From positions 1 to 34,469 of the forward strand of contig NZ_PVXP01000032.1 of the NCBI RefSeq assembly GCF_002995845.1: a DNA stretch of 34,469 nt, in the 5' to 3' direction. Shown here one piece after another: positions 24,101 through 32,638 of the stretch. The notes beneath the pieces are model-generated. The model was not told the DNA's origin, searched no databases, and saw only the letters and a program-made list of their open reading frames with translations. The stretch comes from Clostridium luticellarii (GTDB taxonomy: Bacteria > Bacillota > Clostridia > Clostridiales > Clostridiaceae). A program made the position numbers and the translations under genes. Numbering within the stretch: position 1 is the first letter of the stretch; every line of letters starts with the position of its first letter.

Positions 24101-25582
24101 TTATTCCTCGTAGGTGTAAGAGTATTTTCCAAGTAAATCCTGTTTTAAATCCCAGAGCTTTTTGGATAGATCCACATAGTAGTGATGGGGGTTTTCAAGC
24201 CTTACTGTTTCAGGCCACAATTTAGAAGTCTCTTCCTGTACTACATTTTTAATATCAGATACATCAGGACTTTTATATACAAGATGTCCCTTATCAAATA
24301 TCTTTACCATAAGTTCTTTAACGTAATAGTCCTTTATTTTTTTCCTTTTCCAGGTAAACACAGGGTCAAATATTTGAAGAGGTTTATCCGTGTCCAATTT
24401 CTCATCCCTCAAAGCTATTAAATCCGCAATGGCCTTGTCTTCATTTTTACTGTAAATTCTATATATTTTTTTGAAGCCGGGGTTGGTTATTTTTTCTTCG
24501 TTTTCACTTATCTTTATTTTAGGTATTACGTTTCCATCCTCATCCTCTATAGCAGATAATTTATACACTCCTCCAAATACAGGCTCCGATTTTGCAGTTA
24601 TCAATCTTTCGCCGACTCCGAAGGAATCAATGCAGGCACCTTGACTCAGTACATCTCTTATGATAAATTCATCCAGGGAATTTGAAATAACTATCTGCAC
24701 CTCTGGAAGACCGGCTTCATCCAGAATTTTTCTGCATTTTTTGGTAAGATAGGTTATATCACCACTATCAATTCTTATGCCCTTTGGCTTGTAGCCGTTG
24801 GGAATCAAAAATTCTTTGAAAACCTTTATGGCATTGGGCAAACCTGATTTTAGTACATTATAGGTATCTACTAAAAGCACGCAATTATCAGGATATACTT
24901 TTGCCCAGGCTTTAAAAGATTCATATTCAGAAGGGAATAGCTGTATCCAACTGTGGGCCATAGTTCCGACAGCGGGTATTCCAAACATCTGATCAGCTAT
25001 AGTACAGGCTGTGGAGCTGCAGCCGCCTATAACTGCAGCTCTGGCACCATACATAGCTGCATCAGGGCCCTGTGCTCTTCTGGAGCCAAATTCCATTACA
25101 GGTCTTTTACCTGCTGCTTTGCAGATTCTGTTTGCTTTTGTGGCAATCAGGGTCTGGTGATTTACAGTTAAAAGTATCATGGTTTCCAGAAATTGAGCCT
25201 GGATAGCGGGTCCCCTTACAGTTATCAGGGGCTCACCGGGAAATACCGGATTACCTTCGGGAATAGCCCAGACATCACAGGAAAATTTAAAATTTTTGAG
25301 ATAATTTAAAAATTCTTCTGAAAATTGATTTTTACCTCTTAGGTATTGTATGTCCTCCTGGAAAAATTTCAAATTGGATAAGTACTCTATAATCTGCTGA
25401 ACTCCGGCCATGATACAGTATCCTCCATCATCCGGAATTCGCCTGAAAAACATGTCAAAATAAGCTATTTTGTTTCCCATATTGTTTTCAAAATATCCAT
25501 TACCCATGGTAAATTCATAGAAGTCTACCAGCATGGTAAGATTTCTTCCATTTGTAATGTCAAAGTTTTTTGAGCTTTCCAT
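24101..25582 (-). CDS. pncB: Nicotinate phosphoribosyltransferase
   Basis: A 493-residue NAPRTase. It joins nicotinate to PRPP, with ATP, giving nicotinate mononucleotide in the salvage route to NAD. Visible family segments are LTMLVDFYEFTMGNGYF near residue 15, VMEFGSRRAQGPDAAMYGAR, GTMAHSWIQLFPSEYESF with the conserved His, KGIRIDSGDITYLTKKCR and FGVGERLITA for phosphate binding. The length fits the Gram-positive long form. AGAGGAG lies before the ATG at 25582. It is a single gene on the minus strand, divergent from the helicase gene. Confidence 0.93.
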   Translation of the reverse strand: MESSKNFDITNGRNLTMLVDFYEFTMGNGYFENNMGNKIAYFDMFFRRIPDDGGYCIMAGVQQIIEYLSNLKFFQEDIQYLRGKNQFSEEFLNYLKNFKFSCDVWAIPEGNPVFPGEPLITVRGPAIQAQFLETMILLTVNHQTLIATKANRICKAAGKRPVMEFGSRRAQGPDAAMYGARAAVIGGCSSTACTIADQMFGIPAVGTMAHSWIQLFPSEYESFKAWAKVYPDNCVLLVDTYNVLKSGLPNAIKVFKEFLIPNGYKPKGIRIDSGDITYLTKKCRKILDEAGLPEVQIVISNSLDEFIIRDVLSQGACIDSFGVGERLITAKSEPVFGGVYKLSAIEDEDGNVIPKIKISENEEKITNPGFKKIYRIYSKNEDKAIADLIALRDEKLDTDKPLQIFDPVFTWKRKKIKDYYVKELMVKIFDKGHLVYKSPDVSDIKNVVQEETSKLWPETVRLENPHHYYVDLSKKLWDLKQDLLGKYSYTYEE

Positions 25583-25718
25583 ATAAAAATCTCCTCTATT
25601 TATGTTTTAATTTAGATGATTATGAACAAAATTATGTATATACATATTGTAATACTTAACATGAAATATTACAAGATTATAGATGCAGTAAGCTTGTTGT
25701 AAATGCGAGGAGTAGGGT

Positions 25719-27737
25719 ATGATGGAAAATAGTTTGGATATGAATCAGATGAAGGCAGTGCATAATGAGTCAAAAAATATAATGCTATGTGCACCTCCGG
25801 GCTCAGGTAAAACCACGGTTATTATAAACAGGGTATACTATTTGATAAACTTTAAAAAGGTAGAACCAGGAAATATATTGGTGATAACTTTTACGAGATC
25901 TTCAGCTTACGATATGAAGAACAGGTATTTATCAATTTCCAATACGACACATATGCCTTTCTTTGGAACTTTTCATTCCCTGTACTACAATATATTGAAA
26001 AAATACAGAGGTAAAATAGGAATAATATCATCGTCTAAAGCATGTCAATTGGTGAAAAATGTACTAACTTCCTATTTGAATTCCATAGGGGATGAAAAGA
26101 TAAAAGAGATTTTAAATGATATATCTCTTTTTAAAAATGCAGGAGATGATATAAAAAATTTCAGTAGTAAATCAGACAAAACTGTATTTATGGAATGTTT
26201 TAATAAATATGAAAAATACAAGACTACAAATGACTTAATGGATTTCGATGATCTTCAACTTGAGGTTAAAAAGCTTTTTCAGAAAAATAAAAATATTTTG
26301 GATCATTACAGAAAAATATTCAAATATATACTGGTGGATGAATTTCAGGATTGTGACAAACTGCAGATAGAAATTTTACAATTAATAGGCAGGTACAGCT
26401 CTTTGTTTGCAGTGGGAGATGAGGATCAATGCATATATTCCTTTAGAGGTTCCAGGCCGGACTGTATGGTGAATTTTAAGGAATACTTTCGAGATGGTGA
26501 GAAACTGTTTTTGAAGACCAATTATAGAAGTGTAAAAAACATAGTTGAAATGTCTAAAAATGTTATAGGGAATAATAAAAATAGAAATTTGAAACCCATT
26601 TGCAGCAGCAGGCGGGAAAATGGAAAAATTGATTTTAAAATATTTACAAGAGAAAGGGATCAGGCGTATTATGTTTCGGAATCCATAGGAAAACTTATAG
26701 GGAAAGATAAATGTAAATATGAAGATATTGCAGTACTTTACAGAACCAACATGGAATCCAGAATTTTAATAGATGCATTTTTGAAATACAATATAAAATT
26801 CAAACTGCTGGATATACAGTATAATTTTTTCAATCATTTTATATGCAGGGATTTAATAGCATACCTTAAATTGTCTCTGGACATGTGTGATAAAGAGAGT
26901 TTTATGACTATTATAAATAAGCCTTTCAGATATATAGGAAGGGTCGGAATAGAAAAGGTGAGAAAAAACAGAGTAAGTGAAAGCTGTTTTGAAATCTTGA
27001 AAAAAACAAGTGACATTCCCATTTTTCAGCTTAAAGTTCTGGATGAACTTAAGAGGAAGATGAAAAAGCTGAGTAAAATAAAGCCCCAAAATGCTGTGAA
27101 ATTTATACTGGATAAGGTAAATTATCTGGATTACTTAAAAGCTTACTGCAGAAAATCAAACAGAGATTTGGAAGAATTTCTGCATATTTTATATGAATTT
27201 GGAGCCTCCTGTGAGAATTTCGATACAATATCAGAATTTTTAGATCATGTAAATAGGGTAAAAAAGACCATAGAACAGAGTATAGGAAAAAAGAACAGGG
27301 TTACGCTTAGCACAATTCATGGTGTGAAAGGCATGGAATTCAAAAATGTATATATGATAAACTGCAGCGAAGGACTTTTGCCCCATGAAAACAGTATTGA
27401 GAATAACATTGAGGAGGAAAGGCGGCTCTTTTATGTGGGGGTTACAAGGGCCATAGATAATCTGAATTTATGCTGCAGCAGTAGCATAAGGGGCAAAGCA
27501 GTGGAGGTATCCAGGTTCATAAAAGAATGCGGAGTATTTGATACATATGATTATGCCGAAAAACTTCATCTAAATATAGGGGATGCTGTAGTTCACAAGC
27601 TATATGGAAGGGGAAAGGTATCAGATAAAAAAGATGATTTTATAAGTATACTATTTTCCAATAATATAGAGAGAACATTTAAATGCTGTGCACTTTACAG
27701 CGGCCAATTAATTGAGAAAGCAGAGGAAATTTTTTAG
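25719..27737 (+). CDS. UvrD/PcrA-like superfamily 1A DNA helicase
   Basis: A 672-residue ATP-dependent 3'-5' helicase of the UvrD/Rep/PcrA family. Walker A is APPGSGKT (about 25-32), motif Ia follows with ITFTRSSAYDM, Walker B is ILVDEFQDCD (about 206-215), motif III is GDEDQCIYSFRGS, motif IV is LKTNYRS, motif V is LSTIHGVKGMEFKNVYMIN and motif VI is EERRLFYVGVTRA. The last about 60 residues (GDAVVHKLYGRGKVSD) resemble the Tudor-like tail of PcrA. It is shorter than the roughly 720-740 residues of canonical PcrA, so it is probably a paralogue. GAGGAG (25707-25712) lies before ATG ATG; either could be the start. It stands alone. Confidence 0.88.
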   Translation: MMENSLDMNQMKAVHNESKNIMLCAPPGSGKTTVIINRVYYLINFKKVEPGNILVITFTRSSAYDMKNRYLSISNTTHMPFFGTFHSLYYNILKKYRGKIGIISSSKACQLVKNVLTSYLNSIGDEKIKEILNDISLFKNAGDDIKNFSSKSDKTVFMECFNKYEKYKTTNDLMDFDDLQLEVKKLFQKNKNILDHYRKIFKYILVDEFQDCDKLQIEILQLIGRYSSLFAVGDEDQCIYSFRGSRPDCMVNFKEYFRDGEKLFLKTNYRSVKNIVEMSKNVIGNNKNRNLKPICSSRRENGKIDFKIFTRERDQAYYVSESIGKLIGKDKCKYEDIAVLYRTNMESRILIDAFLKYNIKFKLLDIQYNFFNHFICRDLIAYLKLSLDMCDKESFMTIINKPFRYIGRVGIEKVRKNRVSESCFEILKKTSDIPIFQLKVLDELKRKMKKLSKIKPQNAVKFILDKVNYLDYLKAYCRKSNRDLEEFLHILYEFGASCENFDTISEFLDHVNRVKKTIEQSIGKKNRVTLSTIHGVKGMEFKNVYMINCSEGLLPHENSIENNIEEERRLFYVGVTRAIDNLNLCCSSSIRGKAVEVSRFIKECGVFDTYDYAEKLHLNIGDAVVHKLYGRGKVSDKKDDFISILFSNNIERTFKCCALYSGQLIEKAEEIF

Positions 27738-27909
27738 TAAACATTATAAATATTATGTAAATTAAAATAAAATGTAAACCGAAAAATAAAAATCCTGCAA
27801 ACTCATAAATTAAAAAGACATTTTTAAATTTATCTAATTACACAAAGTATTAATGCCAATTAAAAATATTAGCTATATTGGCCAGATGCTTAAATCATGT
27901 TATTATAAT

Positions 27910-27927
27910 TTTGAGCAATTGCTCAAA
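27910..27927. promoter_or_regulatory. 18-bp perfect palindrome upstream of the TetR gene
   Basis: TTTGAGCAATTGCTCAAA reads the same on both strands. It is 88 bp before the tetR-family start, in a 277-bp gap that otherwise holds only AT-rich sequence. Size and position fit a TetR operator for autoregulation; no experimental site is known to me. Confidence 0.6.
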
Positions 27928-28014
27928 TAAATATATTTTTTAAAGTTATAAGCTTTATCACTGGTTAAACGTTGGCTGATACTATCACGAATATTTAGCA
28001 AAGGATCTTATGAA

Positions 28015-28641
28015 ATGAAAACGGACTTTTTCGATGCTATAGATAATAAAAAGAAACGTCTAATACTAGAGGCGGCACTTAAAGAGTTTTCCCTCAAGGG
28101 TTATGCTGCCACGACCACGAGAGATATTGCCAAAGCTGCAAATGTATCAAATGGATTACTGTTTTATTATTTTAAGGATAAAAATACGCTGTTTTTTAAG
28201 TTAATAAATTACAGCATTGAACATATTCTTAAAATAATTTTATCAGAATTAAAGGAGGATCTTAGTTATTTCGATGCACTGAAGCAGCTTTGTATAACAA
28301 AACTTGAACTTTCAGTAGAATACCCTGAGGCATATAAGCTGTTAATGGAAGAGGTTGCTTATTTTCCTGAACAATTTAAACAGGATAATATACGTATAAA
28401 GCTCGAAATTGAAAAAAAACTGTGTTTCATTGAAAAAAGCAATAAAACCATGTTCAAGAAGGATCTCAACACGATTCTTATAAAGGAAATTCTTGTGTCA
28501 GCCCTTGAAGGTATGACTGAACGACTGATTTCTGAATATCGTAGTGAAAATATTACAATGGAAGATGTCCTTAGAATTGGTTTTGAAAAAGCGAATGTCT
28601 ATTTGAACTTTTTCAGTAATAATTTTACTTTAGATAAATAG
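28015..28641 (+). CDS. TetR/AcrR-family transcriptional regulator
   Basis: A 208-residue repressor-type protein. The N-terminal helix-turn-helix runs from about 15 to 58: LILEAALKEFSLKGYAATT, RDIAKAANVSNGLLFYYFKD. The C-terminal 150 residues are the helical ligand-binding part and do not identify the ligand. The ATG at 28015 has AAAGGA 9 nt ahead. The next gene, a methyltransferase, lies 75 bp downstream on the same strand, with TTGACA at 28664-28669 in between, so it may be co-transcribed or have its own promoter. The palindrome at 27910 is the likely operator. Confidence 0.88.
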   Translation: MKTDFFDAIDNKKKRLILEAALKEFSLKGYAATTTRDIAKAANVSNGLLFYYFKDKNTLFFKLINYSIEHILKIILSELKEDLSYFDALKQLCITKLELSVEYPEAYKLLMEEVAYFPEQFKQDNIRIKLEIEKKLCFIEKSNKTMFKKDLNTILIKEILVSALEGMTERLISEYRSENITMEDVLRIGFEKANVYLNFFSNNFTLDK

Positions 28642-28716
28642 AAGAGCATTGATACTTTATATTTTGACATCATAGAACATTAGAACTTTAAGTTAATTAC
28701 TAAGGAGGAGTATATC

Positions 28717-29580
28717 ATGGTAAAAGCAGCAGCTAAGACAGGAGCCGATCCAACTGCACTTGTTGCTATTGAGCAGTATTTTCCTGAAACAGAGCGTATT
28801 ATCAAGGACAACCTGGCGGATCAATTACTACCCTCTGGAAGAGGCTTTTTATGGATGATGCATTTTAATTCAGTTAGGAATTGGATGGTACGTATAACTG
28901 AGAAAAGCTTTCCCGGTCTCTGGAGCTGTATGATGTGTAGAAAGAGATATATAGATGAAAAGCTAATAGATTCAGTCAATAAGATTGAAGCAGTGGTGAA
29001 TTTAGGAGCTGGATTTGATACTCGTGCATATAGATTACGAGAACTCTCGGATATTCCTGTTTGGGAGCTGGATCAGCCTAAAAATATTGAAGCTAAGAAG
29101 ATTCAGCTCGATAAGGTGTTTGAAACTATTCCGTCCCATGTAAAGCTTGTTCCGATAGACTTCGACCATCAGGATATAAGCACTAGATTGAAATCTCATG
29201 GATATTTGATAGATAAACGGACATTTTTCATATGGGAAGGTGTTACGCAGTATTTAACTGAAGAAGGTATCAGATCAACCTTTGACTTTCTTTCAAATGC
29301 TGTATCAGGCAGCCGGCTTGCTTTCACATATGTTCGTAAAGATTTTGTTAAAGGTGAAGCCAGGTATGGCTGGGACAAAATATATGAAAATTATGTAATA
29401 AATAAGATCTGGATTTTTGGGATGAAACCTGAAGAATGGCCCAATTTTTTAAAAGAGTATGGGTGGAAGGTGATTGAAGATATAGGTTACGATGAAATGA
29501 CCGATAAATATGTTAAACCCACCGGCAGACAACTGGCTTCAACTCAAGTAGAACGAATGATTTATGCAGAGAAGTTATAG
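28717..29580 (+). CDS. Class I SAM-dependent methyltransferase, leucine carboxyl methyltransferase-like
   Basis: A 287-residue protein of the LCMT/PPM1-like family. The SAM-binding motif is VVNLGAGFDTRAYRLREL at 93-110; VWELDQPKNIEAKK gives the acidic residue for the ribose; LVPIDFDHQD and FFIWEGVTQYLTEEG are the following family motifs. Bacterial members methylate carboxyl or hydroxyl groups of small molecules, often in natural product pathways; the substrate cannot be named. AAGGAGG (28703-28709) precedes the ATG. The TetR gene just upstream suggests inducible expression, possibly in response to the compound it modifies. Confidence 0.85.
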   Translation: MVKAAAKTGADPTALVAIEQYFPETERIIKDNLADQLLPSGRGFLWMMHFNSVRNWMVRITEKSFPGLWSCMMCRKRYIDEKLIDSVNKIEAVVNLGAGFDTRAYRLRELSDIPVWELDQPKNIEAKKIQLDKVFETIPSHVKLVPIDFDHQDISTRLKSHGYLIDKRTFFIWEGVTQYLTEEGIRSTFDFLSNAVSGSRLAFTYVRKDFVKGEARYGWDKIYENYVINKIWIFGMKPEEWPNFLKEYGWKVIEDIGYDEMTDKYVKPTGRQLASTQVERMIYAEKL

Positions 29581-29763
29581 GGTTTTTATATTAAATTTAT
29601 TTACTAAAGTTCAGCTCTACTTTTTTATGTATTATTCTGTGTCCTTTTATGGATTTTACCCCATAAGATTGCATCTATGCTGGACATACTATGGCAAAAC
29701 AGAGCGCTGATATTTACCCATGATCTGTTTTGGGTCACAGCTGCGTAACAGTATGCCGGAAAT

Positions 29764-30636
29764 TTAAGGTGATGCAGTGTTCTCGGAAAACATAGGTAAA
29801 TAAAAGGGCACATTTTCTTTTTTCATGGCAGCGGAAATCTCTCGATAAATTGGAATCTGGCTGATTTTCCGAACGGCAACTGACGGGTCTTGAATTCCCT
29901 TTGCTACAATCGAAGGCAAAAGTGTGACGCCGTTTCCACGACTCACATAGCTTAGGAGCGACTCCGTCAGATCAAGCTCTAACACGATATTAGGCGTGAT
30001 CTTTATGCGGTTGCATTGCTTGCGTATAGAGGCACGAATGGTGCACGGGTCTTTATAGAGCACGAGTTCTTCATGCAGGATGATGTCCATGAAACTAATG
30101 TCCTCTCGGTGATACAGGGAATGAGTTACCGGAAAGACCACATAGAGTGGTTCCGTCATAAGTGGAATCACGGCAATGTCTTTCTGCGGCTCCGCATTAG
30201 AAAGCAGCACCATATCAAATTTTCCACTTTCAACACCATCCACGAGTTCTCTGTTGGAAAGACAGGTATCAACGATTACCTGATTTTTTCCCCCTGCTTT
30301 CAGATTTTCCATATACCGAGGGAGAAAATAGGTCACAAGATTCCCAAGTCCGCCGATACGCAGCTGATGCACGTCTTTAAAATGCCTGACCTGATCAACC
30401 GCCCGATCAAACTCATCCAGTATGCCGCTCATCTTCTCATAGAAAAGCCTGCCCTGCGGGGTAGGTTCCACTCCGTCATAATTTCGGTTGAGCAATTTGC
30501 AATCAAGTCTTTTTTCAAGCTGTCGGAGCTGTTTTGAAAGTGATGGCTGCGAGATGTAAAGGTGCTCGGATGCTTTATTCAAGCTGCCACAACGAACGAT
30601 TTCTAGAAAATATCGTATTTGTTCAAAACTGATCAT
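29764..30636 (-). CDS. LysR-family transcriptional regulator
   Basis: A 290-residue LTTR. The N-terminal winged HTH is typical: FLEIVRCGSLNKASEHLYIS, QPSLSKQLRQLEKRLDCKLL (about 10-50). The effector domain has LRIGGLGNLVTYFLP and FDMVLLSNAEPQKDIAVIPL. AAAGGAATATA precedes the ATG at 30636. Its coding sequence is clearly GC-richer than the genes to the left. It is divergent from the remains of a flavin reductase and a drug transporter, which are its likely targets by position. The 183 bp between its stop and the methyltransferase gene contain nothing I can assign. Confidence 0.9.
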   Translation of the reverse strand: MISFEQIRYFLEIVRCGSLNKASEHLYISQPSLSKQLRQLEKRLDCKLLNRNYDGVEPTPQGRLFYEKMSGILDEFDRAVDQVRHFKDVHQLRIGGLGNLVTYFLPRYMENLKAGGKNQVIVDTCLSNRELVDGVESGKFDMVLLSNAEPQKDIAVIPLMTEPLYVVFPVTHSLYHREDISFMDIILHEELVLYKDPCTIRASIRKQCNRIKITPNIVLELDLTESLLSYVSRGNGVTLLPSIVAKGIQDPSVAVRKISQIPIYREISAAMKKENVPFYLPMFSENTASP

Positions 30637-30809
30637 TATATTCCTTTCATTTATAAGTATAGGCTATGCGTTTTAGCTATACCTAGTATACATGATAGCA
30701 ATTAGACAAAATCTAAAATATAGTTTACCATTTAAATAATAATAATAACATGATCCATTTCTTTTGTCAATTTTTTAACGTTAAGCGGATCAGGAAAAGA
30801 GGAAATAGA

Positions 30810-30929
30810 GTGAAAGTCATAGGAATCAATGGAAGTCCACATTTCAACAGCAGCGTATTCAAACACAAGGCAGGTGCTGCTGTTACGGCGGTACGCAGAG
30901 CATGGCTTCTAAAAAAGATAAATGCATAA
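30810..30929 (+). pseudogene. Internally deleted flavodoxin-like NAD(P)H reductase
   Basis: A 39-codon frame from GTG 30810 to TAA 30927-30929 with AAGAGG 7 nt upstream. Residues 1-15 read VKVIGINGSPHFNSS, the N-terminal beta-strand and FMN-phosphate loop of NADPH-dependent FMN reductases. Residues 16-31 read VFKHKAGAAVTAVRRA, which matches a segment normally located about 100 residues later in that family. The middle, with most of the flavin site, is missing in frame, and after RRA the frame loses similarity. It cannot be an active enzyme. It lies just ahead of the broken transporter gene and probably once formed an operon with it. Confidence 0.7.
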
Positions 30930-30941
30930 AGGAGAGTCATC

Positions 30942-32382
30942 ATGCTTCACGTCAGTAAACCAAAAAAAACAACTGAATATGGTTTAGTCATTTTTGTTCT
31001 TTCTCTCACAACGCTGATGTCTGCGATAGACACAAACATCGTCAATATCGGTTTAACGACAATTGAAAAGTCCCTGGATGCGAATTTTATAAGCCTTCAG
31101 TGGGTTGCGCTTAGTTACCTGTTGGCTGTCACTTCGCTGATCGTCGGCATAGGGCGCATCGGTGATATTTTCGGGAAAAAAAGGATATTTATCTTTGGAA
31201 TAGGGCTGTTCACATTCACTTCCCTGTTGTGTGGTGCGTCCGCTTCTATTTATGAGCTGATCGCGTTCCGTGCCTTTCAGGGGATTGGCGGTTCGATTCT
31301 GATGGCGTTATCCTTTGCTATTGCGGGTGACATGATCCCGAAAGAGAAAATTATACAAGGTATGTCCATTCTAACTGTGATGTTTGATGTTGCCGACTGG
31401 TTTTGCTTTAGGACCTTCTGTTGGAGGGCTTCTGATTGGCGTTTTTGGCTGGAGGTCGATCTTTCTCCTGAATGTGCCAATCGGTCTCGCAGCGCTTTTG
31501 TTCGCCCTGCGTTTCCCAGCGATTCCCGTCACTGAGAAGATTCGAAAGCTTGATATGTGGGGTCTGTTTCTTCTGACCGCCGTGTTGATCTGCTATGTGA
31601 TGAGCATCACTCTGGCTGAGAGTCATGGTTTCAGCAAAAGCGTTCTACTGCTTGCTGCCGGAGCTGTTGTAGGAATTGCCGTATTTTTGTTTCTTGAAAA
31701 AAATACGGAGTTTCCCCTTTTGGATTTAAGCCTGTTCCGAAACTCCGTATTCAGTGCAAGCCTTGCGGTTAGTGTGTTGCTTTACACGACAACGACAGGG
31801 GCGCTTGTCATTCTCCCATTTTATCTGCAGCAGGCAAAAGGGCTTTCCACTTCCGTATCTGGGATCATGATGATGACGGGGGCGGTTGGGTGTGCGCTGT
31901 TTACGCCGCTGTCTGGTGTTGCAGCTAAACGTTTCGGTGATTTTCCCGTCATAATTTTCGGGATAACGGCTATGGGGATCGGATCCCTGTTTATGTCTAC
32001 GGTTGGGCTTTCCACAAGCGTTGTTACATTTTCCGTCATATGGTTTTTCTTTAACGGATGCCTTGCTTTCTTCCAGACGCCGAATAACACATCCATTATA
32101 GCGCATGCCAAGCCTCAACAGCGCGGATTGGCATCGGGTCTACTTAATTTATCGCGTACCATCGGACTTACCACCGGCGCTGCGGTAATCGGCGCCGTCT
32201 TCTGTACATTTGCCCGTACGGCATCAATCGGGAGTGCCAGTCCCCGAAAGATTGCTGACGGAATACACGATACGTTTATAGTTACAGCCGGCATACTGGC
32301 GTGTGCATTGTTTATTGGGCTGATTGCACTGCGTCCGGGTAAGTCGCCTGCAGCGGAAAATACGGATGAATTGGCTGATTAA
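30942..32382 (+). pseudogene. Frameshifted DHA2-family (EmrB/QacA) MFS transporter
   Basis: Two overlapping frames together encode one 14-helix drug:H+ antiporter. The first (from ATG 30942) carries LMSAIDTNIVNIGLTTI, WVALSYLLAVTSLIVGIGRIGDIFGKK (motif A) and FRAFQGIGGS, then leaves frame after SILTVM. The second frame resumes LPTGFALGPSVGGLLIGVFGW (motif C) and runs to 32382. The shift lies near 31375-31390; removing one T from the TTT at 31383-31385 restores a continuous reading of about 480 residues. AAGGAG precedes the ATG. Either a recently broken gene or a sequencing error; the neighbouring fragments make true decay plausible. Confidence 0.85.
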
Positions 32383-32422
32383 TCACCGCTAAATTATGCT
32401 ATAGAAAGGAGTGGATAGATTT

Positions 32423-32605
32423 ATGCAGCAAATTAATAATAGTTTTTCGAAAAGGAACGCTCTTTTGGCACCAAGGCTTATAAAAGCCTTGAAAAGCCGA
32501 AAAATCCGAGCCTATTACTGTGCGGATGCAACGGAAGCTGTTGAAAAGGCGCTTTCCCTAATTTCTCCGGGCTCTACTCTTTTAGAAGAGTCAAAAAGCT
32601 TGTAA
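32423..32605 (+). pseudogene. Truncated LUD-domain (LutC/DUF162-like) protein
   Basis: The 60 residues MQQINNSFSKRNALLAPRLI through LISPGSTLLEESKSL match the N-terminal helix and first strand of stand-alone LUD-domain proteins, which are about 200 residues long. The conserved Ser/Gly-rich segment that should follow GST is absent and the frame stops after 10 further residues. An in-frame GTG at 32411 overlaps the ribosome site AAAGGAG (32405-32411), so ATG 32423 is the likelier start. It is presumably nonfunctional. Confidence 0.65.
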
Positions 32606-32638
32606 TAATTAAAAGATGAAAGGTGTGTGTATAAAATT

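Noticed and set aside
29625-29813. 62-codon minus-strand open frame overlapping the end of the LysR gene
   Set aside because: No domain, no good ribosome site, and it overlaps the LysR C-terminus; possibly a fragment, but not supportable.
30016-30537. 173-codon open frame on the plus strand
   Set aside because: Antisense to the LysR gene, whose HTH and effector domain are clear; no ribosome site or recognisable domain.
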